64,000 nucleotides of DNA from Tillus elongatus (GCA_964006375.1 OZ023270.1:69789082-69853081); one strand, 5' to 3'; numbered from the stretch's first letter, positions 42,966 to 55,058 are shown. Numbers and translations: made by a program. The notes: generated by a model from the sequence alone, not told the origin.

Positions 42966-43243
42966 AGCTTTTTACCCAGATTAGGTCAATAATGAAAACA
43001 GCGGTGAAATCATATCATGGTACTTAATTAATTTCAATTTTTTTCTCTCTTATATAAGGAAGGTTTTGTTTGCTGTAAGTCACGGCAATACTCACTTGTT
43101 CAATCATACGTACGTCAAAATGGAGACTACATACACAACAGATTATTACAGCTTTCAATCAACGCCTTACATTATAATATCGTTTACGTGTTAAATTTTC
43201 TTTTGCTTTTTATACACAAGTCATTAACTACATGATACGTTAA
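42966..43243. other. Intergenic spacer
   Basis: Nothing recognised. Confidence 0.35.
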
Positions 43244-43245
43244 AA

Positions 43246-43460
43246 GTCTGGACGCAGCAAGTGCGTTACGGTAGCGAATTTTAATAAAAAATATATTTAA
43301 TTGCAAAGATATCTTTATTTTTTCTAAAGGGCATCAAATCTGGTTAGCAGTATAACCTATATAGTAAAAACAATATTCCCTATTTCACTCAATAACTTTA
43401 TTATAAAACTGCTCCAATTTTTTAGGTCAACGAACCTCTTCAAGCTACAGGGCTTTCATT
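43246..43460 (-). repeat. HINE-related fragment
   Basis: 'gtctggacgcagcaagtgcg' end followed by a decayed body like the short two-hairpin element, then 'ggtcaacgaacctcttcaag' from the main distal block. No (TA)n. Confidence 0.6.
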
Positions 43461-43461
43461 A

Positions 43462-44870
43462 ATTCCCGAACCCCACATGACCGGATTCTGTCTCTCCCTC
43501 TTAGTGGAATATGATTTTATGAGTTGGCAGTCCAAAAAGTAACCAAAAAAAACCACTAGACTAGGGACCCTAAAGTTACTAAATCAATTGACAATTGACA
43601 GTTCAGTCAATTGGCGCTCAATTCCCTTTGACAGTTATTTTGTATGTATATTGTGCATTTTCCAAGTTCGACCAGTGTTTAGCTTCTTCGAATAATTTTC
43701 TATCTGTTGGACAATAAAAATAAACAATTTTTATCAAAACTTAGTTTTTACGTAAGTTAAAAGTGTAGGCTTGTTAAGGTTATGTTGTTGACGATATTCA
43801 ACATCGCATGGAATGAAGCCCTACCAAATCTGTTCCTCGGTAATCTGCCCAAACAGGTACATATCTATTCAATGTTACACAATACACATTCCCAAAACCG
43901 TAAATTAGAAGTTTAAATACATTACAAAATTTTGATATGTATACAAAATAAAAGTAATATTTTATTGTTCATAATTTATTTTTTAACTATCAATAACAGT
44001 AAACCATGCATAAACAGACTTGCTGTTAAACATACTAAATAATAAATGCATTTAAGACATTTACTGTTTCACCTTATTATGATTTTTATATTTTTTATAA
44101 AACCCCAAGAAAATATGAGACAACACTGGCATCTTATAGGGATTTCATTAATTCAGGTTGTACAACCGTGTATGCCGAGTTGCTTAACTTAAGCGGACAC
44201 GTTGGGGTTTGGGAATTAATGAAGGCACTGTATTTACACACTTGCCAAGCTATTATTTGCAAAAAGCTTTTCAACCAAAAAAAAAATTGTTCCTTAAAAT
44301 ATTTTTCACGAGAATTTCCCTTTTTTTTCAAAAAAATTGAGAGTAATGTTACAAAAAAATTTATTTTTTTACGAAAATTTGCCATACAATATATTTTTAC
44401 CAAAATTCGAAAATGAGTTTCTGCGAAACTGACTAAATATTTTTTAAACGAAAACTAACTGCAAAAATACGTGAAATTAAAATTATCTATCGAATCTTTA
44501 ATTAAAATTGAACAACAAAATTTTACAAGTAACAAGGTTTTTTTACTTTTCAGGGAAATTGGAACCCGTGGTACTAATAAAAAATAAAAGCGGGAACATA
44601 TTTTTATTTTCATGTCACAAGCTGTCAAAAATTAAAACGCTTTATTATTTTACCTAAAATCCTGTCATTTGGAAGTTTCATTTGTGAAAACAATTTATCA
44701 ACTACTTATTTATTATAAAAACGAAACGAAAGATAATCCTATCAAATTAATTATTTCTTGCCTTTTTTGTTCAAAAGGTTATTTAAATATTTTTATATTT
44801 TGTTTTGAACATTCACTAATTAAGCACATAATATGATTGGTTATTGGATTTAAATTTAAAAGAGTTAATA
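43462..44870. other. AT-rich intergenic stretch
   Basis: Very AT-rich. Part of 44250-44460 resembles 55810-56110 in composition (runs like 'ttacgaaaat') but not clearly as homologues. No gene seen. Confidence 0.35.
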
Positions 44871-44871
44871 G

Positions 44872-45170
44872 AACAAGTGCGTTATGGTAGTGAATTTTCG
44901 TAAAAATGATGTGGCATTATTTTTTTAAATTAAATGCTTATACCTTTTTATTTTTTGGAACAAAGTTTACTATTTATAATGTACCAATTTTGGTTACCAC
45001 AGTTTTGTTATTTTCGGAAATGCCTTTCTTTCCGAAAGAAAACCCAAAATTTTCCAGGAAAACCGGGTCCGATTTTCCTAGCTAGCAAACTTATTGAAGC
45101 CACTTACAAACGAAGAATACCTGTCAAATTTCATCAAAGTTGGTCCGTTATTTTTTGAGTTATCGGTGTG
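44872..45170 (-). repeat. HINE-like distal half
   Basis: A partial 3' hairpin (caagtgcgttatggtag) and the distal block up to 'ttttttgagttatcggtgtg', then a CG/CA run. No proximal half found to the right. Confidence 0.7.
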
Positions 45171-45262
45171 TGACACACGCGCGCGCGCAGTTTTCAACAA
45201 TACACATTTTTGAATAAAATTTACGTTTCTCCCACTCCAGATTTTCAAATATGACGTGACCA

Positions 45263-45263
<1 letters not shown>

Positions 45264-45339
<76 letters not shown>
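45264..45339. repeat. (TA)n left of family B locus 1
   Basis: Pure TA of about 76 bp. Confidence 0.95.
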
Positions 45340-45340
<1 letters not shown>

Positions 45341-45527
45341 TTCTTTAGGAATATTGCACTACACTGTAATCACTTTTAAATATACACTTTATTTGTTTGC
45401 TGTATGTTTGTGATTTCTTGTTGGTTTGCGTGGACTGCAGTAGCGTGCTGATGATGAACCGGGACGGTTCGAAACTGCAGTCCACGCAAACCAATAAGAA
45501 ATCACAAACGTACAGCAAACAAATAAA

Positions 45528-45530
<3 letters not shown>
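45340..45530. mobile_element. Retrozyme-like family B, locus 1 (inverted partial pair)
   Basis: The minus-strand tail segment (45340-45440, complement of the tail seen at 48258-48340) is joined to a plus-strand segment holding one complete hammerhead motif and the start of the tail (45441-45530). (TA)n on both sides (45264-45339, 45529-45611). Confidence 0.8.
45443..45487 (+). ncRNA. Type I hammerhead ribozyme-like motif, family B
   Basis: Stem I GCGTG (45443-45447) with CACGC (45483-45487), CTGATGA 45448-45454, one extra T, stem II GAACC/GGTTC with loop GGGAC, GAAA 45471-45474, 2-bp stem III around loop TGCA, cleavage after C45482. All conserved positions are present. Confidence 0.8.

Positions 45531-45611
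<81 letters not shown>
45529..45611. repeat. (TA)n right of family B locus 1
   Basis: Pure TA of about 83 bp. Confidence 0.95.
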
Positions 45612-45613
<2 letters not shown>

Positions 45614-46100
45614 TGTGTCCAAGATAAGGAGGGCCACTATGGGGATCTCCAAAGCAACGGTAGCACATACAAGCTTGGTTAAATGGGAGAAAAGCTGCGA
45701 GGTTTCATCTTTGCGGGACCATCAGCAACCTTTTTTTTAAATACAGCCCTCATTTTCTGATATCATATTCTGAAAGCCCTTTATATTCCAAATTCAGCGA
45801 TGTGTCGTACTTTGTGGTTTAGTCCCATTTTAGTCTTTCTTTCGGCCCTAATCAAGAAAATTCCTATTACGGACTTGTGCATAGCTTTTAAACTTAAGTA
45901 CTGAACAGATAGTTATATCAATTAACACTTTATGTCATGTAGGCGTTTAATATTAATCCAATGGATGAATTGAGGCAATAATTTAGGTAATTTATTTGAA
46001 AGCGTCTTGTATATGGCACATTCATTTTGTTTCACCAATACTGAAAATGAAGACCTTCCTGAACGTCTTAGCGGCATGCGGGCCTCCTAAACAGACTTCT
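45612..46100. other. Intergenic stretch
   Basis: 'acagtgtgtccaagataag' at its left edge looks like a transposon end, but no matching partner was found. No gene. Confidence 0.35.
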
Positions 46101-46104
46101 ATCA

Positions 46105-46805
46105 TTTAATTATCCTCTCCCACTGATTCTGCTAATCAGGTCATACCTGCAACAGAGCAAGTACCAGGTCAAACATCTGGGAGCCAGATCTAGAACGTAT
46201 CCAGCCACAGCTGGTCTCCCGCAGGGTTCTGCTATCTCCCCTCTGCTGTACAATATATTTGTCGCAGACATTCCGACAGCCCCCCTAAACGTGACATACG
46301 CACTGTACGCAGACGACACTACCATCCTCAGCAGCTCCACTCAGCCGAGGATAATAACCGAACGACTGCAGACCGCCGTAGTCGAGCTGCAAGCATGGTA
46401 TAGGAAATCCCATCTAGCCATAAACCCCGATAAATGTTCAGCTGTCCTATTTTCCAAGAGGAGACACACACCTCACGAACACGTATCATTAGACAACCGT
46501 CTAAATCCCTGGCAAGATTCCGCCAAATACCTCGGGGTTTTCCTCGACAAGCACTTAATATGGCGCCCCCATGTCGATCACGCTAGAAAAAAAGCCTCGA
46601 TGTTCATCTCGAAGCTGTTGTCCGAAACAGTCATATTCACTCTGATCTGGAAATGCCTTCGATACTTGATTTCATAACTCAACTATCCACAACTCAGTTC
46701 GCAAAAGCTGCTTCTCACCCAAATGCTCTTCTCCGTAGTGACACCGACTACGATGAGCTACTTCCACATAAGCATAAGCGTCCAAAGCTTATACTTACCC
46801 GCTAA
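46105..46805 (+). pseudogene. Jockey-clade reverse transcriptase fragment
   Basis: In one frame: RSYLQQSKYQVKHLGARSRT, AGLPQGSAISPLLYNIFVADI, the catalytic box ALYADDTTIL (near 46305-46330), LQAWYRKSHLAINPDKCSAVL and DSAKYLGVFLDKHLIWRPHV. Near 46640 an internal deletion and frame change join this to the C-terminal end (EMPSILDFITQLSTTQFAKA, ASHPNALL...) with a stop at 46803-46805. The PQGS, YADD and KYLGV..D..L.W..H motifs are those of insect Jockey elements. The N-terminal RT, endonuclease and ORF1 are missing. Confidence 0.85.
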
Positions 46806-46809
46806 CGCC

Positions 46810-47200
46810 CCCGCGGCAAAAACAGAAAGAAAATATTCATACCCAAAAAGTCATTGTGTGAAACCTTTCCGACGGAGGTATGGACTAAGGTCCGGGACTC
46901 CCAGGGAGGGGGTTTTAGTGAGTACAGTCTCACAGTACATCGATATCCCACGGCACCTACGGGGCTGTAAATGGGGTCTGCATGAGCATTTCCCCCTCAT
47001 GTATCAAAAAAAACGTCTTAGTTTCATAGGACTTCCCTGTCTATTCGTAAAAATACCGTATAACAATTCTTAATATGTGCCAAAAAGTTAAACATCGAAA
47101 AACCTTTGAGATAACTCAAAAACGATTCCAATTTTTTTCTTCAGGCGTTCATTATATTGCGATGAAGAATGCAAAAAGCGATAATATAAGGTCTGTCCCA
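46810..47200. other. Intergenic stretch
   Basis: Nothing recognised. Could include 3' UTR of the Jockey fragment. Confidence 0.35.
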
Positions 47201-47204
47201 TAAA

Positions 47205-47318
47205 AAAGTGTGTGTCAGCAACGACTTGTGGTCCACCTGTAATTGCCATAATAATTTTATAAGATGCAGTTTAAGACGTCCCGTAATTGACTTTGATAAT
47301 TTTTCTCGCATCTTGTAT

Positions 47319-47325
<7 letters not shown>
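47205..47325 (+). repeat. Repeat D, copy 4
   Basis: 'cagcaacgacttgtgg', 'aagatgcagtttaagacg' and 'cgcatcttgtataaaatta', then (TA)n at 47325-47412. Confidence 0.6.

Positions 47326-47412
<87 letters not shown>
47325..47412. repeat. (TA)n left of family B locus 2
   Basis: Pure TA of about 88 bp. Confidence 0.95.
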
Positions 47413-47414
<2 letters not shown>

Positions 47415-47454
47415 TTTATTTGTTTGCTCTACGTGTGTGATTTCTTATTGGTTT

Positions 47455-47499
47455 GCGTGGACTGCAGTTTCGAACCGTCCCGGTTCATTATCAGCACGC
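47455..47499 (-). ncRNA. Hammerhead-like motif, family B, core mutated
   Basis: Same stems as 45443-45487, but the core reads CTGATAA (47488-47494), replacing the conserved G8. This is expected to abolish cleavage. Confidence 0.65.
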
Positions 47500-47819
47500 T
47501 ACTGACTGTTATCGCTCCTATGCGGTATACCTCTGAGATTGTACGTGGCGCCTGCGCTGTGAGCTTCTATTGGTCGATTTACTGTTCTCTGATTGGTTGT
47601 GCCTTCGGACTGTGTCGTGTGTATCGGTCTCTTGTCTTGATCACTGTGATTTGATAATTTGTCAATTGGTATGGTCTTTATTACGTTTTGTTTAAATGTT
47701 TGTACTTGGATTTGTTCTGGCATTAATTATTTCATGTTGTTTGTTTGTTGAATGTAGTATTGTTCCCAGATTTCCATTTTTTTGTGGTCTTTAACATATT
47801 TTATTAGTTGTAGTCAGTA

Positions 47820-47864
47820 GCGTGCTGATGATGAACCGGGACGGTTCGAAACTGCAGTCCACGC
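47820..47864 (+). ncRNA. Type I hammerhead ribozyme-like motif, family B
   Basis: CTGATGA 47825-47831, stem II GAACC/GGTTC, GAAA 47848-47851, stem I GCGTG/CACGC, cleavage after C47859. Identical in the core to 45443-45487. Confidence 0.8.
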
Positions 47865-48210
47865 AAACCAATAAGAAATCGCAAACGTACAGCAAACATT
47901 ACAACTAATCAGACATGTTAAAGACCACAAAAAATGGAAATCTGGAAACACTACTACATTCAACAAATAAACAACAAGAAACAATTAATTCCAGAACAAA
48001 TCCAAGTACAAACATTTAAACAAAACTTAATAAACTTATACAAATAGACAAATTATCAAACCACAGTGATCAAGACAGGAGATCGATACACACGACACAG
48101 TCTGAAGGCACAACCACTCAGAGAACAGTAAACCGACCAATAGAAGCTCACAGCGCAGGCGCCACGTACAATCTCAGACGTAGACCACACAGGAGCGAAA
48201 ACAGTCAGTA

Positions 48211-48255
48211 GCGTGCTGATGATGAACTGGGACGGTTCGAAACTGCAGTTCACGT
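48211..48255 (+). ncRNA. Type I hammerhead ribozyme-like motif, family B
   Basis: CTGATGA 48216-48222. Stem II GAACT/GGTTC and stem I GCGTG/CACGT each keep pairing through a G-U wobble. Cleavage site UU instead of UC. It marks the downstream end of the monomer. Confidence 0.75.
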
Positions 48256-48338
48256 AAACCAATAAGAAATCACAAACGTACAGCAAACAAATAAAGTGTA
48301 TATTTAAAAGTGACTACAGTGTAGTGCAATATTACAAA

Positions 48339-48340
<2 letters not shown>

Positions 48341-48407
<67 letters not shown>
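48341..48407. repeat. (TA)n right of family B locus 2
   Basis: TA tract of about 66 bp. The following 'acaaacatataaaaa' resembles the HINE proximal block edge. Confidence 0.9.
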
Positions 48408-48409
<2 letters not shown>

Positions 48410-48414
<5 letters not shown>

Positions 48415-49240
48415 TTATATTTATACAAACATATAAAAAAGTCGACTCAATTATTTTAAAATGGCGGTTAAGGTGTGCACCTATCTAGAATGATTTTGTA
48501 AACATGGCCACTTTAAAAAACTTTGAGTTAGTACTTGTTAAAAAACTAAACGGATCAGATCACTTGGTCGGAGTATACGGCACAAACGTTTTACATGTTG
48601 TATAAGACAGATTTTATAAAGTACTGGCCAAGAAAATTTAAATAATAATACAAAAAATAATGGTCCTAACGAAAAGGCGTAGTCGCCTTTAGAGGGCCAT
48701 AATAGCAATACAAAAGTTTTAGAGTGTAAATTTAGTGACATACATTTTAAGCTAATGCTAGTAAGCCTTTTATGTGAACCCCCGTATTAAAACATAGTGG
48801 CTTTAGGTTACTTTACCTACCCCTCAAATGTCCCTAATTGCCTACATTTTTAAGGTTAAGGGGTGTTGTCTCATTGAATTTTGCTACAGTTTAGACAATT
48901 GTATTGATCAACCAAAAGAAGAAGAAAACTTTGTCGAATACAGAAATCAGTAATTTGTTTTATTAGTTGCATACATAGCTTGGTAATAAAAACTTCAATC
49001 TTCTCTTATAAACTTCACTTTCACCCACAATATCCTTCCATCCATGTCCGATCTCCATCTCTCTGTAAGAGAGTTCCTCGTTGCCCTACGAACCATAGAC
49101 ATTTTAAATTTATTCAGGCTATGTGCACACACTACTACCCCTCTCTCTCAGTCGATACGCCACAGCATCGCCAATGATTCATTGATGACTTAATTTAGGC
49201 GTTGTCATAGCGACGCTCCGACTGTCGACGTCTTCATCTG
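48410..49240. other. Intergenic stretch
   Basis: No repeat family recognised. Base composition is more balanced after 49000, just before the signal-peptide ORF. Confidence 0.35.
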
Positions 49241-49248
49241 ATCCATCG

Positions 49249-49434
49249 ATGGTGCTCAGGGCTCATCGGGTCCTCTTTCTCTGGCTGCTGGTGATTCTGA
49301 TGATGCTGGTGCCGAATGAATATTCACAAGATATTAAATCCGAACACGTTCTTATGCTTTATAGACGAGTTTGGGCTGCGACAGATAATGAGGGTGCAAG
49401 AAAAAGAAGGATGGAAGTCTGGTTTTTAGATTAG
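49249..49434 (+). CDS. Candidate small secreted protein or first coding exon
   Basis: A 61-codon ORF starts with a short basic N-terminus, then a strongly hydrophobic segment (VLFLWLLVILMMLV, residues about 8-21) and a polar part, as in a signal peptide. After it come YSQDIKSEHVLMLYRRVW and a basic cluster ARKRR near residue 51-55. Family not recognised. A possible splice donor (G/GTGCAAG) lies near 49396, so the true exon may end there. The start context is weak (T at -3, G at +4). It is the only ORF here that is not repeat-derived and has a plausible protein layout, but it could still be chance. Confidence 0.3.
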   Translation: MVLRAHRVLFLWLLVILMMLVPNEYSQDIKSEHVLMLYRRVWAATDNEGARKRRMEVWFLD

Positions 49435-49501
49435 GTCGTATTTTATCTGAAATTTAGTTAAAATTGACGACAAGATAGATATTTTGCGTAGATACAAAAA
49501 A

Positions 49502-49720
49502 GTACGGATGCAGCAAGTGCGTTATAGTAGCGAATTTTCACTAGAATTACACACTATTAATATGGCATAATAGTAGTGTCCTATATTATTACTAACTAAT
49601 ACTTTAAATTTAAGTGGACCTCTGGAGATGGGTTTTAGAGGTCCTAGTACATGCTTATTTGAAGAACTTTTTAGAAAGTTGTACCATCGATAGCCCTGTA
49701 TTATCATAACAGTTTGTTTA
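49502..49720 (-). repeat. Short decayed HINE-like copy without (TA)n
   Basis: 3' hairpin (gatgcagcaagtgcgtta on plus) at 49506-49525 and the proximal block ('ggttttagaggtcctagtac') to about 49720. The core and distal block are deleted. Confidence 0.65.
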
Positions 49721-50064
49721 ATTATGTGCTCAGCTGTTGAGAAAAAACATTAAATAGCTAAAACTCATTTTTCTATGAAGCTAGAAAATTAAAATTTCGT
49801 ATATGTAAGAACTGTAAGTCTCTTCAAAAGAAGTTTATGTTACACGTTTCATTAAAGTTAATGTTTTCCAGAAGAAAATTTAAGTTGTATTTACAAAACG
49901 AATGGACCCGCCAAAGTATAAACCTGGCAGGTATTTTTCCTCTTCAATCGTCGAAATGACTATGCTTTAGTCAACCAAATCGAACTAGTTTTATTAAAGA
50001 AAAATATCCTAATATTCGAAACAAATTTGTGGTTTTCCGCAAAGCTCATTATGTAATTTTGTTT

Positions 50065-51005
<941 letters not shown>

Positions 51006-51212
51006 GCTGAGAAACGTGAAGTTTAATTTGTCGAACATTATCTTATATAATCATAGTTGAAAAAATTAAACTCCCACCATTTTACCTCCACCACTTTATC
51101 CATTTAAAAAAATAGCAACCCTACATTTTTTCATAACAATTCGATGGATCATATTTTTCTGAATGCGGAGATACCCCATATGTATAGTCTAATAATACAG
51201 TTTTTAATACAG

Positions 51213-51680
51213 GGTGGAAATTTAATACCGGAATATTAAAACTAAACAGTGTACCCTGAAATTCAAATTTCAAAAATAAACTTAATAAAAACGTCCCTTT
51301 CTTAAAATAAACGTTCAAAATGTTCTCTATTCACTTGCACACAACGAAATAATCTGCTCTGGAATTCTTCCCTAACTCTGTTCAACACTTCAGGCGTTAC
51401 GTTCCTAATTTCTGTTGTTATTTTCATTTTCAAATCATCTAAATCAGCGGGTTGCGTTTTATAAACTCTGTTTTTAAGGGTCATTCTACGAAAGCTCTCC
51501 ATCCAGTCCATATTTGTGGAGAGACTTTGTGTAAATACTCCCGTACTTGAAGAGCAAAGTGGGGCGGTGCACCGTCTTGTTGAAATATCCTTTCATGGGG
51601 AATATTAGGTTCCATTACATTTAGATACAATTCTGCTAACATTGGGACAACCTGTTCTTTTAGCATTTCTAAATATCTTG
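51213..51680 (-). pseudogene. Mariner-like (DD41D-type) transposase, C-terminal part
   Basis: Minus strand: VVPMLAELYLNVMEPNIPHE, then FQQDGAPPHFALQVREYLHK (second Asp box), then a deletion or frame change that removes the SPDLTPLD region. It resumes at LKNRVYKTQPADLDDLK to VNREHFERLF and a stop near 51302. A terminal-repeat-like 'acagggtgg' lies at about 51213-51221. The 5' part is cut off near the HINE at 51715. Loss of the third Asp makes it inactive. Confidence 0.8.
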
Positions 51681-51714
51681 AACCGTTTAGATTTTCGGGA
51701 TTTTAGCCACAAAT

Positions 51715-51741
51715 AAAAATTCGCTGATGAGGAGATGTGCG

Positions 51742-51826
<85 letters not shown>

Positions 51827-52375
51827 TGGATAAGTTCGTTAGCCAGGAAAATCGGACCAGGTTATCCCGGAAAATGTTGTTTTCTTTCTAAAAAAAATTA
51901 TATCTCCGGGAGTGACTAAGCAAGGGCAAGGGTACGCGTGTTTGTATTATAAAGAGTTAACCCCGTACCAAAACTTATGTCCCTAGCTTTAAAGACAAAG
52001 AAGTTATGGGCAATTAAAGAAACAAAGTTTGGAGTTTTCCTCAAAACGCCAAACTCACAATCTGAAACGTCAAAATTGGTAATATTTAGGCAAAGAACGT
52101 GAAACAAATACGGATTGTGAAAAGAAAATGTTGCGAGAAGGGTGTTTTGCGAACCCTTAGGTTTCAGATTCAACCGTCACAGCCGTTCATTTTACTCAAA
52201 CATTTACAGAAAATTCATTTCAAATAGACCCTTTGTCTGACGCTTTGGCTGTCGGTTTAGTAAGTTGATGCTTTCGCTGTAGGTTTAGTGAAGTTTATCG
52301 TTTAACGGTCTATAATTTTTAGCTAATTTCGTAGAACAAATTCGTTAATACATCTTTGCATTTTTTATCGAAATA
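51715..52375 (+). repeat. HINE-like element, extended variant
   Basis: A stub of the proximal end ('aaaattcgctgatgaggaga'), (TA)n 51743-51823, distal block ('ttggataagttcgttagcc'), then an extended segment to 52375 that matches, inverted, 251-540 of the window. Confidence 0.65.
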
Positions 52376-52391
52376 TGATGCATGTTTATAA

Positions 52392-52690
52392 GAAAAAAAT
52401 CTGGACGCAGTATGTGCGTTTTGGTAGCGAATTTTCATTAAATCCATCAAATTTCAATAAATCAATTTGCTATTAACGTAAGCTTTGTTGGTTAGCAAAC
52501 CAATATTCAACTTTATTTTCGGAAAATTTTTGTACATTTTCATATAATAAGTAATTTTAATAAAATATAGTACATTTTCTACCACATAGGCTATACCGGT
52601 AATCAGATTGATGCCTGCTCGCATGTGCTATTAAAAATATTTTTATGGAAATTCACTTCTATAACACACTTGCTGCATCCAGACTTTTGA
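52392..52690. repeat. Short two-hairpin element (MITE-like)
   Basis: Left ctggacgcagtatgtgcgtt (plus) and right aacacacttgctgcatccag are imperfect inverted ends of about 38 bp, including the subterminal 'gcgaattttcat'. 299 bp, no (TA)n. Internal phrases match 29640-29945 in inverse orientation. Confidence 0.75.
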
Positions 52691-52865
52691 AAAATGTTTA
52701 TATATTTTCAAACAATAAAGTTATTTCGATGAAATATGGTACATTGCTTCCGCTATATAGACAACCAAGTTTGATGCCTGCTTTCATCAAAGAAAGACAT
52801 GCTATTAAAAACATTTTAAAGAAAATTCGCTATCATAACGCACTTGCTGCGTCCCGAACCTTTTT
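52690..52865 (+). repeat. 3' part of another short element, in tandem
   Basis: Body ('gaaatatggtacattg', 'gatgcctgctttcatc') and 3' hairpin 'acgcacttgctgcgtcccg', directly following 52392-52690. Confidence 0.7.
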
Positions 52866-52869
52866 TTAT

Positions 52870-53265
52870 AATAATGCACAATAATTGAGATACTGAATTT
52901 ATTCCACACTGTATGTTTAATTTAGAAGTTTTCGAGAATGTAGCCTATACCACGAATAGATATAATCCATAATAGTGGTGCAAAGCCCAGAGGCGACAGC
53001 CGGAAGTATCCATGCCATTTCCGACCGTTCGGGACATCGTGTCTTATCATCGGAGGAGGACACTGAATTTCTCCTCTCTATTCTCCGATGTTGCATCCTG
53101 ATAAGGACACACTATTTGAATGTCTGTGATGAAAGTGGGAAGTGAGATTGTATTTGGATTTGTATGCACAAGTTGAAGAGTTACATGACAATTGACAATG
53201 TTGTTCCTAACAAGTGATTTTTGGTATTGAAAAAGGTGTCTATGCCACTCACCTATTGAAAAAAA
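52870..53265. other. Intergenic stretch
   Basis: An imperfect inverted pair 'cttatcatcggaggagga' / 'tctccgatgttgcatcctgat' lies at about 53040-53105. Otherwise nothing recognised. Confidence 0.35.
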
Positions 53266-53305
53266 TTAGGACGCTGCAATTGCGTTATGGTAGCGCATTT
53301 TTATT

Positions 53306-55058
53306 TCTTATTTATTTAAATTTGCACCTACAGACTTAAACAATTCCAAATGCTACTTAAAAATAAAACTAAACGAAAAAAACTCAAAGTAACAAAATCA
53401 CTGTCTTAAGACAGTTTTCATCCTAGACATAGCAATATAAAAGATATCACAAGTAGAAAAATTAGCATTTAAATTATGCAACAATCTGCCCATGAAACTG
53501 TTACATCCATAGTTGGTCCTGTGTGTTCGCTCAAAAACAAGTTGCTGTTGGCGAGTTGAGCGTGGTGGAACATGGAAAAGGACCAACTCGAGCAGATCAT
53601 TACAGTCAATGTGACCATTAATTAACTTATATATAAACATCAATGGAAGCTACTCATGTCGGACTTTGAGACTGACCATACCACAAAGAAGCAATCTGAC
53701 ATCATACCCAATATCTTGGCAAGGAAAGTGATGCTTATAAAGAAGGTACTTAACAAATTTGTTTTGTACCCTTTCAATACGATTAATGTGGCAAGCATAG
53801 GATGGAAACCATACAACACAACAATACTCAATATTACTGCGAACCAAGGATGTATACAAACTAGTGATTGCCCTTGTGTCAGTCATATGTTTAGTGTGTC
53901 TTTTAACAAACCCCAAAAGTCTGCAACATTTCACAACCACAGCATCAATATGAAGATTAAATGACAAATCATTTTTGAAAATTACACCAAGATCTGCAAC
54001 TGAAGTGACAACTGAAGTGACAAAGTCCAACACCGTGTTATAAATGGTATAGCTATGAACAATCCGATTCTGACCCCTAAAATAGCTCACAACCTTACAT
54101 TTATCCACATTAAGCGACAACAAGTTTGAACTGCACCATCGAGTCAAGTTGTGGAGATCATGTTGCAAAGTGTTGACACCATGGACAACTTCCGAAAAAA
54201 ACTTCAAGTCATCTGCATACAATAAACATTTCCATGACTCAAAACAATATCATTAATAACAAGATTGAAGAGAACGGGACATATATGAGATCCCTGTGGT
54301 ACCCCAGACAAGACGAGGTCCTCATCTGATAGAGCACCACCAGTGCTAACAAATTGCTTTCTGTCACACAGATAAGATCGAATCCACGAAAGATAACAAC
54401 CACAGATGCCCATTGCAAAGAATTTTTGCAGAAGAAGAGTATGACACACACTGTTAAAAGCCTTTGATACATTAGTGTATACAACATCAACTTATTTACC
54501 AGCCTCAAATGTATCCGTCGCGTACGATTGAAAAATGGCGAGATTAGTGACCGTTGACCTTCCACTACAGAAACCATGCTGCTCTCCAACAATACTGTGT
54601 TTCATGGTATTGGAAATCTCATCCGCAATGATAGATTTAAATAGTTTCGGTATTACAGGTTCAATTGAAACACCTCTATAATTGACAACTTGTGCCTTAT
54701 CATCTGATTTGTGAATGGGGATCAGAGTAGACAACTTCCAGAGTGAGGGGCAAAAACCGGCATTGAAAAACCTTTGAAAGATACTACACAAAGGGCCGCT
54801 CAACGAGTGTCGACAAGTTTTCAAGAATGAAGAAGCAATACCATTCAAACCAACTCGTTTTTTGGCACCTAGTGAGTCAATTTTATCCTCGATTTCCTCA
54901 ATTGTAAAAATATGCATAGAAAGGTTATGTGCAGACCGTATATTAGATACATTAGAAAAGATGGTTCCATCAATGGAACCATGGTCAGAATAACAGGATT
55001 GAAAATGAGCAGGAAAGGCGTCTGCTATATCAGACTTATTATTATATATTACATTATT
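53306..55058 (-). mobile_element. Jockey-like non-LTR retrotransposon, 5'-truncated, with 9-bp TSD
   Basis: Flanked by atttttatt at 53297-53305 and 55059-55067. The 3' end (minus strand) is A/T-rich at 53306-53330. The insertion interrupts a HINE distal block, so the HINE is older. Confidence 0.8.
53398..55058 (-). pseudogene. Reverse transcriptase ORF of the Jockey-like insertion
   Basis: Pieces in order on the minus strand: IEEIEDKIDSLGAKKRVGLN and FCPSLWKLSTLIPIHKSDD, NYRGVSIEPVIPKLF, EQHGFCSGRSTVTNLAIF, an in-frame stop near 54497, SKAFNSVCHTLLLQKF, SGVPQGSHICPVLFNLVIND, a frame change near 54216, the catalytic box MYADDLKFF (near 54200-54222), then LSLNVDKCKVVSYFRG, VADLGVIFKNDLSFNLHIDA, IEYCCVVWFPSYACHINRIE and a C-terminal tail to 53398. 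The catalytic Asp pair is kept. No endonuclease or RNase H. RT motif wording fits the Jockey/BS side of non-LTR elements. One stop and at least two frame changes show it is dead but fairly young. Confidence 0.85.

Larger units (their letters stand above)
47413..48340. mobile_element. Retrozyme-like family B, locus 2: head-to-head units
   Basis: The minus-strand unit (47413-47812) and the plus-strand unit (47813-48340) are inverted copies of the same sequence. The plus unit has two hammerhead motifs whose cleavage points (47859 and 48250) are 391 bp apart, a monomer. After the second motif comes a tail ('tgtagtgcaatatta') that ends at (TA)n. No ORF with a known domain. Confidence 0.85.

Noticed and set aside
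45609..45740. 'acagtgtgtcc' as a DNA transposon terminal repeat
   Set aside because: No inverted partner and no transposase fragment could be placed with it.
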